Assembly: GCF_014873875.1 (NCBI RefSeq)
Contig: NZ_JADBEM010000001.1
Span: 558,001-622,000, forward strand
Length of the DNA: 64,000 nt
Reading direction: 5' to 3'
Source of the DNA: Actinopolymorpha pittospori
GTDB lineage: Bacteria; Actinomycetota; Actinomycetes; Propionibacteriales; Actinopolymorphaceae
The notes below the pieces were generated by a model. The model was given only the letters and a program-made list of their open reading frames with translations. It made no database searches and had not been told where the DNA came from. Both the position numbers and the translations under genes were made by a program. Positions 1-8,274 of this stretch are shown one piece after another. Every line of letters begins with the position of its first letter. The first letter of the stretch is position 1.

Positions 1-1659
1 CGGCTTGTCGACTACGACGGAATGTACGTGCCCGGGATGCGAGGACTCCGGGCATCGGAGAACGGGCATCGGCACTATCAGTCGCCAGTTCGAAGTTCCG
101 CCGACTTCGGACCTTTGATGGACCGATTCTCATCGTGGGTAATTTATCTCTCCCTCCTCGCACTTTCGGTTGATCCCAGCCTGTGGAACAGACTCCACGA
201 ACCGGGGAGCGAGTATCTGCTACTCACCGAGGACGACTACAACAGTCCGGACACTGCAACACGCTTCCCCGAGTTGCTAAGCCATACGGACCGCACCGTT
301 CGCGATCTCGCCGAGCTGGTCCGTAGCCTGACCCGGCAGCCTCTGAACGCTTTGCCTGCGTTGTCGACCTCGCAGACAACAGCTTCGCGATCCGTCGGAA
401 CGCCCAGGACACAACGCAGCTTGGCGACTGGTGCTCGAGCGGTGAGCCCTGGCACCTCGGCCAACGGCCTTCCCGGCTGGCTCACTTCTCATATCTCCGC
501 CACTGTCGGATCACCTCCACTATCCCCAGCGACAATTTCGACCGTCGGAGCGCGGTTCTCTGGCCGACGCTTCGCCGAAGTCCTACTGATGCTGCTGCTG
601 CCACTGTCCATTGTGGTGCCAGGACTTCTGGAACTCTCTGGCCAACTCGCGCCTCACTTGGTCCCAGCCGTCCTAGGTGCTGCTACAGGTGGAACACTGG
701 CACTGAGCTGGCCCGGACGACGCACTCGACCGGAGACTAAAGACGCGCTCGGCCGGGTCAGGGAACTAAAGAGACAACGAATAGCTGCCAAGAACCCCTT
801 AGCGGCCGCATCCGCCCTGCAGCGTGAGCGCGACGCATTCGAACGCGCCGAATCGTCGCGCTCGGCTGCGGTGGCGAGGAAACGACAGGACTATACCGCC
901 AGTCTCACTTCTGAAATGCAATCGATCGAAAGGGCGAAAAGTCAAGAAATCCAAAAGCTGGATCACAAGATCTCTGGCCTGGACAGCGAGCTTCGTACGG
1001 CGCTCCGGGCAGCGTTGGCACCGCTCCAGCGCCGCTATGTCGAAAGCGAGCTACAGAAGGCTCAGATCGCTAGGGCAAGCCTTTCCAAGATCGGACCGAA
1101 GATTGTAGCGAATCTGGCCGCAGTGGGTATTCGAACCGCAGGTGATTTCACCGACTTCCGACTGTTGAGTGGGGGTGGTCGCTATAACAGCACCACCGCA
1201 GTCCTCGTACTGACAGGCGGCCGCAGCGTGCACGTAGACCTTGTCGGCCCAGAACGGGCCCGCACTCTCAAAGACTGGCGGGATAGACTGAAATCTCGAG
1301 CGGAAGCCGCATGCCCCATCCAGCTCACTGCGAAGCAACGCGATGATATCGAAACAAAGTTCAAGCACAAGAGGGTTCAGCTTGAGAACGAACGCACTAG
1401 CAGCGTGTTGACGGCACAGAAGAAGCGAGGCGAAGCACAGCGTCGCGTTCAACGTGAGCTCGATATCCTCGGTTCGGAAGACGCGTCTGCGTTGGCGCGA
1501 GCAAAGGTCAAGCGGTCGTCATTCGATCAGCGCGCCTCTGACTTACAGAACGCCAGGGTCGACTTTGTCGCCATCGAAGCTGCCCTGCGGGATGCCCGGC
1601 AAGAGAAACACGGCCTGTCGCATACCCGCTACCTTTGGTTCGTCCTAACAGGACGCTGA
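1..1659 (+). CDS. Protein kinase with C-terminal helix-hairpin-helix domain, 3' part (TerY-P triad type)
   Basis: The reading frame is open from base 1, so the 5' end lies outside the window. The first residues read RLVDYDGMYVPG, where DYDG occupies the DFG position of a kinase activation segment. A conserved helical kinase end follows (DRFSSWVIYLSLLALS). Then come a Ser/Thr/Pro-rich linker, two hydrophobic segments near bases 570-720, a coiled coil (bases 760-1080), a helix-hairpin-helix stretch (GPKIVANLAAVGIRTAGDF, near base 1095) and a second coiled coil. This order matches the COG4248-type kinase-HhH proteins that form the TerY-P triad with a TerY-like vWA protein and a PP2C phosphatase. 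Those two partners would be expected left of the window. The kinase probably phosphorylates a partner at DNA. The TGA at 1657-1659 ends the gene. Confidence 0.8.
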   Translation, partial: RLVDYDGMYVPGMRGLRASENGHRHYQSPVRSSADFGPLMDRFSSWVIYLSLLALSVDPSLWNRLHEPGSEYLLLTEDDYNSPDTATRFPELLSHTDRTVRDLAELVRSLTRQPLNALPALSTSQTTASRSVGTPRTQRSLATGARAVSPGTSANGLPGWLTSHISATVGSPPLSPATISTVGARFSGRRFAEVLLMLLLPLSIVVPGLLELSGQLAPHLVPAVLGAATGGTLALSWPGRRTRPETKDALGRVRELKRQRIAAKNPLAAASALQRERDAFERAESSRSAAVARKRQDYTASLTSEMQSIERAKSQEIQKLDHKISGLDSELRTALRAALAPLQRRYVESELQKAQIARASLSKIGPKIVANLAAVGIRTAGDFTDFRLLSGGGRYNSTTAVLVLTGGRSVHVDLVGPERARTLKDWRDRLKSRAEAACPIQLTAKQRDDIETKFKHKRVQLENERTSSVLTAQKKRGEAQRRVQRELDILGSEDASALARAKVKRSSFDQRASDLQNARVDFVAIEAALRDARQEKHGLSHTRYLWFVLTGR

Positions 1660-1992
1660 TGCACCCGCGGCCCATCACCGATCTCTCAATGTTGGTCTGA
1701 GTCCACCGCGGAGCGCAGTTCGCGGCGCTCGATCTTGCCGGTCGAGAGCACGGTGTCGCATGGAGGCCCCTGCTCGGCCGTGGCGCGGATCCTGCGCGAG
1801 CCCGGTTCAATGACCCACCGGCGCGGCACCGCGCCGAAGTAGCGCAACACTCTCGAGCGAGTCCGTACTGGTAGCTCACGCTTGGCGCGTCCAGTACAAC
1901 CATCTGAAGAACGACCCCGTGAGTTTTCCAACCCGTCGTCCAGTCGGAGGCCTCAAAAGCTTGGATGCCTTCGGATCCCCCGTGGGCGGCTA
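1660..1992. other. Gene-free stretch left of the IS remnant
   Basis: No convincing gene. On the minus strand a short frame contains VPRRWVI and, about 25 residues later, STGKIERRELR. This recalls the C-terminal tail of AMP-forming acyl-CoA ligases, but the spacing is wrong and nothing upstream supports it. It is treated as unassigned DNA, possibly a remnant. Confidence 0.4.
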
Positions 1993-2899
1993 GGGCGTGT
2001 CTCTTTATGGGCGGAGCCAGGTGAGGACGGCGGCTAGGACGATGCCTGCGCGGTAGGTGAGCGCGCGAGCTTGTCGTATCGGGTGGCGACGCCGCGCCAG
2101 TTCTTGAAGGTGTTGAAGGAGCGTTCGACGATGTTGCGACGTTTGGAGATCTCGCGGTCATAGCTGATGGGCCGGCCACCGCGTGTGCCGCGCCGTTTGC
2201 GGTGGCCGGCTAGGTCGCTCGGCTCGGGGATGACCGCGGTGATACGACGTGAGCGGAGCGGGGCCCGGTCGGCGCGTGAGGAGTAGGCCTTGTCCGCGAG
2301 CACCCGCTGCGGTCGGGTCCGTGGCCGACCAGGCCCAACGCGGCCGACACCGAGCGCGGCCAGAAGGTGGGCAAACATCGGAGAGTCACCGCCCTGGCCA
2401 GGCCCAAGCAGCATCACCAACGGCCGTCCCCGCCCGTCACAAATGTGATGAATCTTGGTGGACAGCCCGCCACGGGAACGACCGATCGCGTGATCAGCCG
2501 GTTCGACCAGCAACTCCTTGTGATTCGCTGATGCCCCCTGTGTCATGTCCCTGACCAGGCTCCCGCCGTGTTGATGGACCCGGTTGATCGTGGAGTCCAC
2601 CGACACCTCCCAGTCCAGGTCACCGGCCGCATCAGCCTGTGCCAGCAACTGGGCGAGCACCCTGTCCCACGTCCCGTCCGCAGCGAAGCGGCGAAGCGGC
2701 GATGCCGCTTCCACACCGTCTGCCAGGCCCGAACCTCAGGCAGATCACGCCACGGGATCCCACACCGGAACCGGTAGATGTTGCCCTCCACCACCTGCCG
2801 ATGCTCCCGAAACAGGCGCCCACGCCGACCATCCGAAGACGGCAACATCCCCTGGATCCGAGCCCACTCCACATCACTCTAGGAGTGGCGGGTGAGGAC
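1993..2899 (-). mobile_element. Degenerate IS5-family insertion sequence
   Basis: The element has a single transposase gene read on the minus strand. Its right end relative to the transposase begins GGGCGTGTCTCTTTATGG at 1993 and is preceded by TA at 1991-1992, consistent with a TA target as in the IS427 group of IS5. No matching inverted end is visible above 2880, so the 5' terminus is lost or diverged. The transposase is disrupted at three places (see the pseudogene entry), so the element should be immobile by itself. Confidence 0.7.
2005..2872 (-). pseudogene. IS5-family transposase, frameshifted
   Basis: The N-terminal part (EWARIQGMLP, FREHRQVVEG, WRDLPEVRAWQTVW) is the DUF4096-type start of IS5-family transposases. 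The rest carries the DDE catalytic core, including VSVDSTINRVHQHG, DHAIGRSRGGLSTK, VLADKAYSS and IVERSFNTFKNWRG. The two parts are in different frames. The break is an exact 8-bp tandem duplication (GCGAAGCG at 2683-2690 and 2691-2698). Removing one copy restores RRFAADGTWDR, the usual family sequence. A second shift is an extra CG in GCGCGC at 2061-2066. Restoring it gives LALTYRAGIVLAAVLTWLRP, ending at 2005. An amber codon at 2879-2881 interrupts RHS*SDVEWARI just upstream of the first usable start. There is no slippery heptamer, so this is damage and not programmed frameshifting. Confidence 0.8.
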
Positions 2900-2996
2900 G
2901 AATGTCGCCCCCAGCGAGGATGCCTGCACAGCCGATCTCTATCCCTCGGGGTACGTCCGTCAGGCACATGCTAGGGAGAAATTACAGATTAGTAGT

Positions 2997-3026
2997 TTTT
3001 CAGAGCAATGGATGGACGGACATAAT
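2997..3026 (+). promoter_or_regulatory. Possible sigma-70-type promoter for the 3066 gene
   Basis: TTTTCA at 2997-3002 and CATAAT at 3021-3026 are separated by 18 bases in a locally AT-rich stretch, about 40 bases before the ATG at 3066. This is a pattern match only, with no transcript evidence. Confidence 0.25.
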
Positions 3027-3065
3027 TGACCTAAGCTTGAGGGCGGCGAGGGACCGGGGGTAAAT

Positions 3066-3524
3066 ATGGCGAGAAGCAAGAGGCATCCGCGTCGTGATTG
3101 GCTAGTGATACTTATAGGTTCTGCTGGATATATATGGTTTAGTCATTGGTGGATAGGGATATTTGGATGGGTGGCACTAGCGATTATCTGCTTCACATTC
3201 TTTTGGCCAATGTACTGCGATGTTGAGACGAAAGGCTCAGGCGATCCCTGTGGAAATCCTGTTCGAGGACTGGTCCGCGCGTGTCGATGGCATCGTAGGG
3301 AGAAATGGGATGCAATCCTCTCTACCTTCCGGATCGCCAATCCCGCTTCCCCTCTCCGGATCATGTGGAGTCGGTCACGGCTCGGGGGAACACGAACGGC
3401 TGAATGCTCCGGATCCCCTTATCTACTGGGAACGGGAAAGCTTGTTTATGAGAGCCTGACCTTAGTCTGCGCCATCCTAGCGACCGCTGTCGCCGTAGCG
3501 ACGTTCTGGTTCACATACGTATAG
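3066..3524 (+). CDS. Small membrane protein with a Cys/His motif, unknown function
   Basis: The 152-residue product has a basic N-terminus, two adjacent transmembrane helices (about residues 13-48), a cytoplasmic Cys/His segment and a final transmembrane helix (about 130-150). The Cys/His segment reads CDVETKGSGDPCGNPVRG followed by CRWHRREKW. Its Cys, Cys, Cys, His spacing could bind a metal. Similar small actinobacterial membrane proteins with this motif are common, but I know no function for them. The ATG follows a GGGGGT stretch that can serve as ribosome binding site. The gene is visibly richer in A and T than its neighbours, suggesting independent acquisition. It stands alone, convergent with the next gene. 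Confidence 0.6.
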   Translation: MARSKRHPRRDWLVILIGSAGYIWFSHWWIGIFGWVALAIICFTFFWPMYCDVETKGSGDPCGNPVRGLVRACRWHRREKWDAILSTFRIANPASPLRIMWSRSRLGGTRTAECSGSPYLLGTGKLVYESLTLVCAILATAVAVATFWFTYV

Positions 3525-3642
3525 TTCTCACTCCCAGGCTAATTTGTATCGCACGCGAGATGTTGCGGGCGAACCCACGCCCTTCCGCCCATCAATTCGT
3601 CGTACTGGATCTGGCCATGGCCGTGCGTCTCGGCCTACTAGT

Positions 3643-4095
3643 TCAAACCTTGAGGTCTGACCGCGCCCTGGCGAGGGCACCGGCCAACACATCGTAGACC
3701 CTCTCATGACCGAACTTAAGATCTCTAATGCTCTCCACCTTATTTAGATCTCCGACCGCCTGACGAACCGAGTCGAGTTCCGCCTGCAGGCTGTCACTGC
3801 TGCTCAGAATGGCGGCTTGGCCGATAGCCGATCGGACCCGCGCATTGCAACGATACGCCTCTTGCCGGAGCTCCTCGCGTCCCGGGTCCGCGGGCGACTC
3901 AAGCCGAGTTTTGACTCGGTTGTATGTCGCGCGCTCGTAGTCGTACATGGCCGTCGCGCAGTCGCCGTACACGCGCACCTTGGCGTCGAGAATCCGAATT
4001 TCTCGGTTACTCCGACGCTGCCAATAGGCAGCTAACCACACTCCGAGGAGCGTCGACGCAAATCCCATAGCGGCGACTACAACAGTGGAATCCAT
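3643..4095 (-). CDS. Small single-pass membrane protein, unknown function
   Basis: The 150-residue product begins with a hydrophobic helix (about residues 4-24, VVVAAMGFASTLLGVWLAAYW), immediately followed by a basic stop-transfer (QRRSNREIR). The rest is a predicted helical cytoplasmic domain rich in Glu, Arg and Ala. This type-III-like anchored topology is frequent among small proteins of unknown function in actinomycetes. No catalytic motif is visible. The ATG at 4095 is preceded by only a short gap to the next gene upstream. It could be the distal member of the 4167-11292 transcription unit, 71 bp downstream of it, but the sequence does not prove this. Confidence 0.55.
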   Translation of the reverse strand: MDSTVVVAAMGFASTLLGVWLAAYWQRRSNREIRILDAKVRVYGDCATAMYDYERATYNRVKTRLESPADPGREELRQEAYRCNARVRSAIGQAAILSSSDSLQAELDSVRQAVGDLNKVESIRDLKFGHERVYDVLAGALARARSDLKV

Positions 4096-4166
4096 TGCTC
4101 GACTCTACGGGTTTCTGCTGGCTGCCGCTCTCACCGACTCTCGCTCGAGCGCCACCACGCGGCGGC

Positions 4167-5087
4167 TCAAATCGCCCGGAACCTGGCCTCACCGCTAGCG
4201 GCAACGGAGGGAGACGCACCTTGATACCAGTTCGGATTACCTACGCCTGCCCAACGTGGGTATCCCCCCCCGGAGACCGTGTAGACGGACGTACTACCGT
4301 TGGACCGTCTACCGGTCTTACGGCACTGTTGGCATCGCTTGCTTAGTTGGCCCGTTGCAGATGGCCTGAAGACTGTTCCACAAGCAGAGCATTGGCACCA
4401 GCCCCGCTGGAGAAGACACTCTGCGCAGAGAGATTCCTTGTCCCACGCCTTACGGCCGCAGCTGCATCGCTCGCGCGGGATGCGCGTGCGTCCGGGCCGC
4501 CCGCCGCTCGGGACCGCTCGCTTCTTCCTTGAGGTTCGCAGCTTGGTGCCAGTGCGCTCGCCCTCCCTGTCTACGGGCGTTTGCTCCAACGCTTTGGGTA
4601 CACGCGTATCGGCGAGTGAAGCTCTCGTATCGTCCGAATGAGCACTCCGATCTCGGGTGCTGCGATCTCTGGGCCCCGCAATCCGACTGGATCTGCGCGT
4701 CAGGTGACCGGCTGGATCTACTCTGGTGTAGCCGAGCGTGGCGGGCCCGGTCGCGACCGCTCGGCGGAGTGCGGTCGAGAAGTCCTCCGGAGCGGGCTGA
4801 ATGCTCTGGCGTCGCCTTGCCGGTGGCCTGCTTGGTTGGATGGCGGCCTTGAGTGCACGCAATCGCCGGCGAAGCTGAGCCGCAGCTTGTCCTCGGGCGA
4901 CCTTCGGCTTGAGGCGGGCCACCTCAACATTGATCTCTCGGACCAGCTCCACCTTCTCTTCCCTTGTCAGGACCGTACGACTGCGCGCCTCAAGTTTGGC
5001 CACGCTGAGCCTGGTGGCGTTCATGGCGGCTTCAGCGAAGTATCCCGGGTCGCGCTGCGGTAGACCGTCGGATAGTTCACCGTTCAT
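4167..5087 (-). CDS. Zinc-ribbon protein, last gene of the DUF6361/PLD/helicase cassette
   Basis: The 306-residue product is not assigned to a named family. Its N-terminal 100 residues are helical and charged (TREEKVELVREINVEVARL). The middle is a low-complexity Arg/Ser/Thr-rich linker. The C-terminal part holds a run of cysteine pairs around residues 210-260 (CSCGRKAW, CAECLLQRGWCQCSACG, CQQCRK), a likely double zinc ribbon. The ATG at 5087 lies inside the end of the helicase gene (stop at 5077) and is preceded by a strong GGGGGGAAC Shine-Dalgarno-like sequence. Co-transcription and translational coupling with the helicase are therefore likely. A nucleic-acid-binding accessory role is an inference from the ribbon and the context. 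Confidence 0.6.
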   Translation of the reverse strand: MNGELSDGLPQRDPGYFAEAAMNATRLSVAKLEARSRTVLTREEKVELVREINVEVARLKPKVARGQAAAQLRRRLRALKAAIQPSRPPARRRQSIQPAPEDFSTALRRAVATGPATLGYTRVDPAGHLTRRSSRIAGPRDRSTRDRSAHSDDTRASLADTRVPKALEQTPVDREGERTGTKLRTSRKKRAVPSGGRPGRTRIPRERCSCGRKAWDKESLCAECLLQRGWCQCSACGTVFRPSATGQLSKRCQQCRKTGRRSNGSTSVYTVSGGGYPRWAGVGNPNWYQGASPSVAASGEARFRAI

Positions 5088-8000
5088 GGCTGTTCCCCCC
5101 TGCCACGAGGTCGTTCTCCAGGGTCGTCCGAACTGCCTCGGCGTTCCTCGCGCCGTCTGGAGGTGTCAGCGTGAGGGCCGCCGACGCAGCCTGCTCGGCA
5201 TCCACCCCCGCACGCTGCAGGAGGGCGACAAGGTCTTCCTGGCGAGGCTGACCGAATGCGAGGCGGTAGAGCGCCAGCTCGTCCTTGAGCCGGTCGAGCT
5301 TGGGGATGTCGCGGCTGAGCACGTACGGCATGACATGTCGCTCGATCTTCGCCGGCCCCGGGTAGACCCAGTACGGCGCGAAGTCTCCAAGCGGCCCGGA
5401 CTCCCTGCGCGCTGCGTCGTAAGCCGCCTTCCAAACGTCTGGCTCACCGGACTGGAGCGCCTCGGACCGGTATCGCGCAGCGACGTTGCGGCGTACGGCG
5501 TGCCCTCCGAAGCGGTGTACCCGCCCTTCGCGCTGCTCGAAGTCGACGGGGTTCGCCGGTGTGTTCCAGTGCACAACGGCAGAGCACCACCAGTGGAAGT
5601 CGATGCCCTCCTGGCCGGCGCTGGTCGTGGCGAGCACGAACGGCCAGAATGGGCTGTTGAAGGCGTTCCTCACCTCGGGCTGCCGCGCGCCCTCGGCGTC
5701 GTCTCTGCGTCCGCCGTACCGCAGGGCGAACCGGCTGAGCAGACGGATGGGTGTCTCGGGATTCCCGGGGTCGAAGGCCTGGTACGTGGATGGCCGGAGT
5801 GACAGGACCTCGGCGGCCGCTGTGGCGACACCGAGCAGAGACTCATCGTCGAGTAGTCCCTCGCCCGAGCTGGCCCGAAGGTGGTGAAGGTACTCATCAA
5901 GAACGGCCTGCAGGCCACCGGACGCGCAGTAGCGCAGGACGGCGCGCCAGTAGACCGGATCGAGATCGAGATGGTCAAGCAGCAAGGTGGATTCGAGCCG
6001 GTTGAACAGGCTCCGCAGACCGCCGGACAATGTGGCGGCAGCACGCCAGCGTCCACGTTCCGTGATCATGTCGCTGGGACCGACAAGCCGGCCGAGCGCA
6101 CGCCACGCGACGTTCCCTGGTCCGTGCATCGCGAGTGCCACCAGGTCGCCAATACAGCCGTCGACCCCACCATCGATGCGTTCGTCACCGGCGGCCGTCT
6201 CCCTCGCCAGGGCGACGTGACGCCCAAGGCGCGTCGGCTCCCCGTCCACGTCCTCTTCGGACCGGCCCGACAGCGCTCTGACGGCATCGGAGTCTGACAG
6301 CCCGTCCGGGAGCGCGGCGCCTGGCCACCGGAAGAAGGCGGACCATGCGGGCACGTCGCCGTCGCGAGCGCCGGGGCGGGAATCGGCAACCTCGAGAATC
6401 TGGCGGCGGGCGGCGTCTTCCATTTCCGCCTGGTTCGGCAGCCGGTCTGCCCGTGCTCGGGCCAGAGCGAGTGGATCACACAGTGCGGCCAGGACGGGGT
6501 GCGGCCAGAACAGTGCGAGCGTGCTCATCGCTCCCGGACGGGTACCGTCGAGCCTGTAGTCCAGACGGGTAGCGACCCGGCGCCGCTCGGCCGGATCGTT
6601 TCTGCGGAGCCGGCCGTCGGCCAGGCGGCGCTCGACTTCGTAGCTGAGTAACCCTGCCACCGCTGTGGGTGTCGCTGTCCATGAGGAGAACAGCAGCCGC
6701 TTGGTTATGCCTTGCTCCGCGGGTGTGCTGAAGGGCTCTCCGAGCGAGTAGTGAGGCATCGACGGGGGCAGCCAAAGTAGCTTCCACCAGCCCTGGTTCA
6801 CCGTGTCAGCCGCGAGCTGCCTCAGGCGACCGTTGCCCAGGTCCACGGGCGCATAGCGGCGCATCGCTTCGACGTCGAGCAGCTGGGCGGCGCTGAGTAC
6901 GCCGTCAAGCTCATCCTGCGTGCCGTCTCGTACCGCGGCACGTAGCCTCTCACCGAGCTTGTACCCCTCGGTGAAGTTGAGGAAGTACGGCGCCGACTTC
7001 CAGTACTCGATGCTGCTCGGCGCGTCGAGCAGCTTTGCCACGCGAGACAGTGCGGCGTAGCCTCGCACCTCGGTCACACGCAGGTCGTCGATGACATACC
7101 GTCGCTCCTGGTGCATCTGTGCCTGCACCTCTGCGGGACGCTCGGTGCGGGTCATGACCTGGAGCAGGAGCCGCCGAAGCTCATCCCGGTGACCGTCGAC
7201 CTCGGCGCCCTTCACCAGAGCGGTTCGGTACGCGTCGAACGTGACGGTGACGTCGGCGTTCCACTGCGGGTCGTCGCACAGGAAGGACAGGGTGCGGCGG
7301 AAGTCGCTGTGGTGGTCCTCGCCCAGTGCGGCTTCCTCGGCGAGGGTGAAGGGCTTGTATGGCGTCGCGGACAGTAGCAGTGTCTTGGTCTGCCCGTACT
7401 CGAACAGATGGTGGGCGAGCTCTGCCGCCTCGCCACCTTCGTTACGGTCCAGCAGGTGTCGGAACCTCTGGAACTCATCCAGGATCACCAGGTCCGGCTC
7501 CAGCGTTTGGACGCCCGCGCGGGCGAGGGTGGCCCGCATCTCTCCCGTGAGTTGCGATGCACGCTCCTTCAGGTCTTGCGGCAGCGTGGTGCGTCGGCCG
7601 ATGTCGTCGATCAGCGCGTTGAACCCGCTGAGAAGTCTCCCTCGCTTGGCCTCGCGCAGGAACGTCTTGCTGATCTGTCGATCTATCTCGCCCTGAAGAT
7701 CGTGCTCCAGGCGGCTGATCTCGTGCTCCAGTGTCTCCAGCCGCGCCGTGGCTTGCAGTGCGCGAAGCGCAGCGCGGCGTGACCATCCGTCCCAGTCGTT
7801 CGCCGCTTCCAGGAGGAGGAAGAGCATCGCACGCTCTTCCGCTTTACCAGTCCGCCAGCCCTTGTCGAACGACGTGCCGGGTGTGAAGGCGACCAGGTTC
7901 AGTGGCTTGCCGGCGCTGGCTTTGGCGGCCTGAAGTTTCTTGCTGTGGCGGGCGAGCATGGTGAGGCGGCTCGCGAGGGGGATGCTCTCGTCCGGTGTGA

Positions 8001-8274
8001 CCTTGAGGCGTGCGAGGTTCTGTTTCGCGATGTCCTGGTTGGAGCAGACGTAGATGATGTCGACGCGGTCGACAGTGTCGTCATCTTGGAGCCGTTCGTG
8101 CAGCTTGGCGATGACTCCGCGGGCCACCACGCTCTTGCCGAGCCCGGTCTCGTCCGCGACCAGGAACCGCCTGGTCGGTTGCTCGCCGAAGAACCTGTCG
8201 ATCACATGGTTGACGGTGGCCCGCTGGAAGTCCTTCAAACCGGCCATCACCGATTCGGAGCTGTAGCGGTTCAT
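5077..8274 (-). CDS. SF2 (SNF2/DEAD-like) helicase of a defence-type cassette
   Basis: The 1065-residue ATPase carries the superfamily 2 motifs in order. Motif I is DETGLGKS (about residue 38-47). Motif II is unusual: LDEFQRF (about 263), so DEFQ instead of DEAH. Motif III is LLSATPYK (about 301). Motif VI is FEQREGRVHRFGG (about 911) after AGQEGIDFHWW. About 500 residues separate the two RecA-like halves, an insertion typical of defence helicases. I chose the ATG at 8274, which overlaps the TGA of the upstream PLD gene (ATGA), instead of the upstream in-frame start at 8325. It should translocate on DNA and act with the PLD-like nuclease encoded just upstream. It ends overlapping the zinc-ribbon gene. 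Confidence 0.8.
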   Translation of the reverse strand: MNRYSSESVMAGLKDFQRATVNHVIDRFFGEQPTRRFLVADETGLGKSVVARGVIAKLHERLQDDDTVDRVDIIYVCSNQDIAKQNLARLKVTPDESIPLASRLTMLARHSKKLQAAKASAGKPLNLVAFTPGTSFDKGWRTGKAEERAMLFLLLEAANDWDGWSRRAALRALQATARLETLEHEISRLEHDLQGEIDRQISKTFLREAKRGRLLSGFNALIDDIGRRTTLPQDLKERASQLTGEMRATLARAGVQTLEPDLVILDEFQRFRHLLDRNEGGEAAELAHHLFEYGQTKTLLLSATPYKPFTLAEEAALGEDHHSDFRRTLSFLCDDPQWNADVTVTFDAYRTALVKGAEVDGHRDELRRLLLQVMTRTERPAEVQAQMHQERRYVIDDLRVTEVRGYAALSRVAKLLDAPSSIEYWKSAPYFLNFTEGYKLGERLRAAVRDGTQDELDGVLSAAQLLDVEAMRRYAPVDLGNGRLRQLAADTVNQGWWKLLWLPPSMPHYSLGEPFSTPAEQGITKRLLFSSWTATPTAVAGLLSYEVERRLADGRLRRNDPAERRRVATRLDYRLDGTRPGAMSTLALFWPHPVLAALCDPLALARARADRLPNQAEMEDAARRQILEVADSRPGARDGDVPAWSAFFRWPGAALPDGLSDSDAVRALSGRSEEDVDGEPTRLGRHVALARETAAGDERIDGGVDGCIGDLVALAMHGPGNVAWRALGRLVGPSDMITERGRWRAAATLSGGLRSLFNRLESTLLLDHLDLDPVYWRAVLRYCASGGLQAVLDEYLHHLRASSGEGLLDDESLLGVATAAAEVLSLRPSTYQAFDPGNPETPIRLLSRFALRYGGRRDDAEGARQPEVRNAFNSPFWPFVLATTSAGQEGIDFHWWCSAVVHWNTPANPVDFEQREGRVHRFGGHAVRRNVAARYRSEALQSGEPDVWKAAYDAARRESGPLGDFAPYWVYPGPAKIERHVMPYVLSRDIPKLDRLKDELALYRLAFGQPRQEDLVALLQRAGVDAEQAASAALTLTPPDGARNAEAVRTTLENDLVAGGNSHER

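Noticed and set aside
1686..1931. Minus-strand frame resembling the tail of an AMP-forming acyl-CoA ligase (VPRRWVI, STGKIERRELR)
   Set aside because: The spacing between the two blocks is too long and no other ligase motif is found nearby; kept only as a note.
2543..2872. Programmed frameshifting as the explanation for the two transposase frames
   Set aside because: No slippery run is present; an exact 8-bp duplication explains the shift better.
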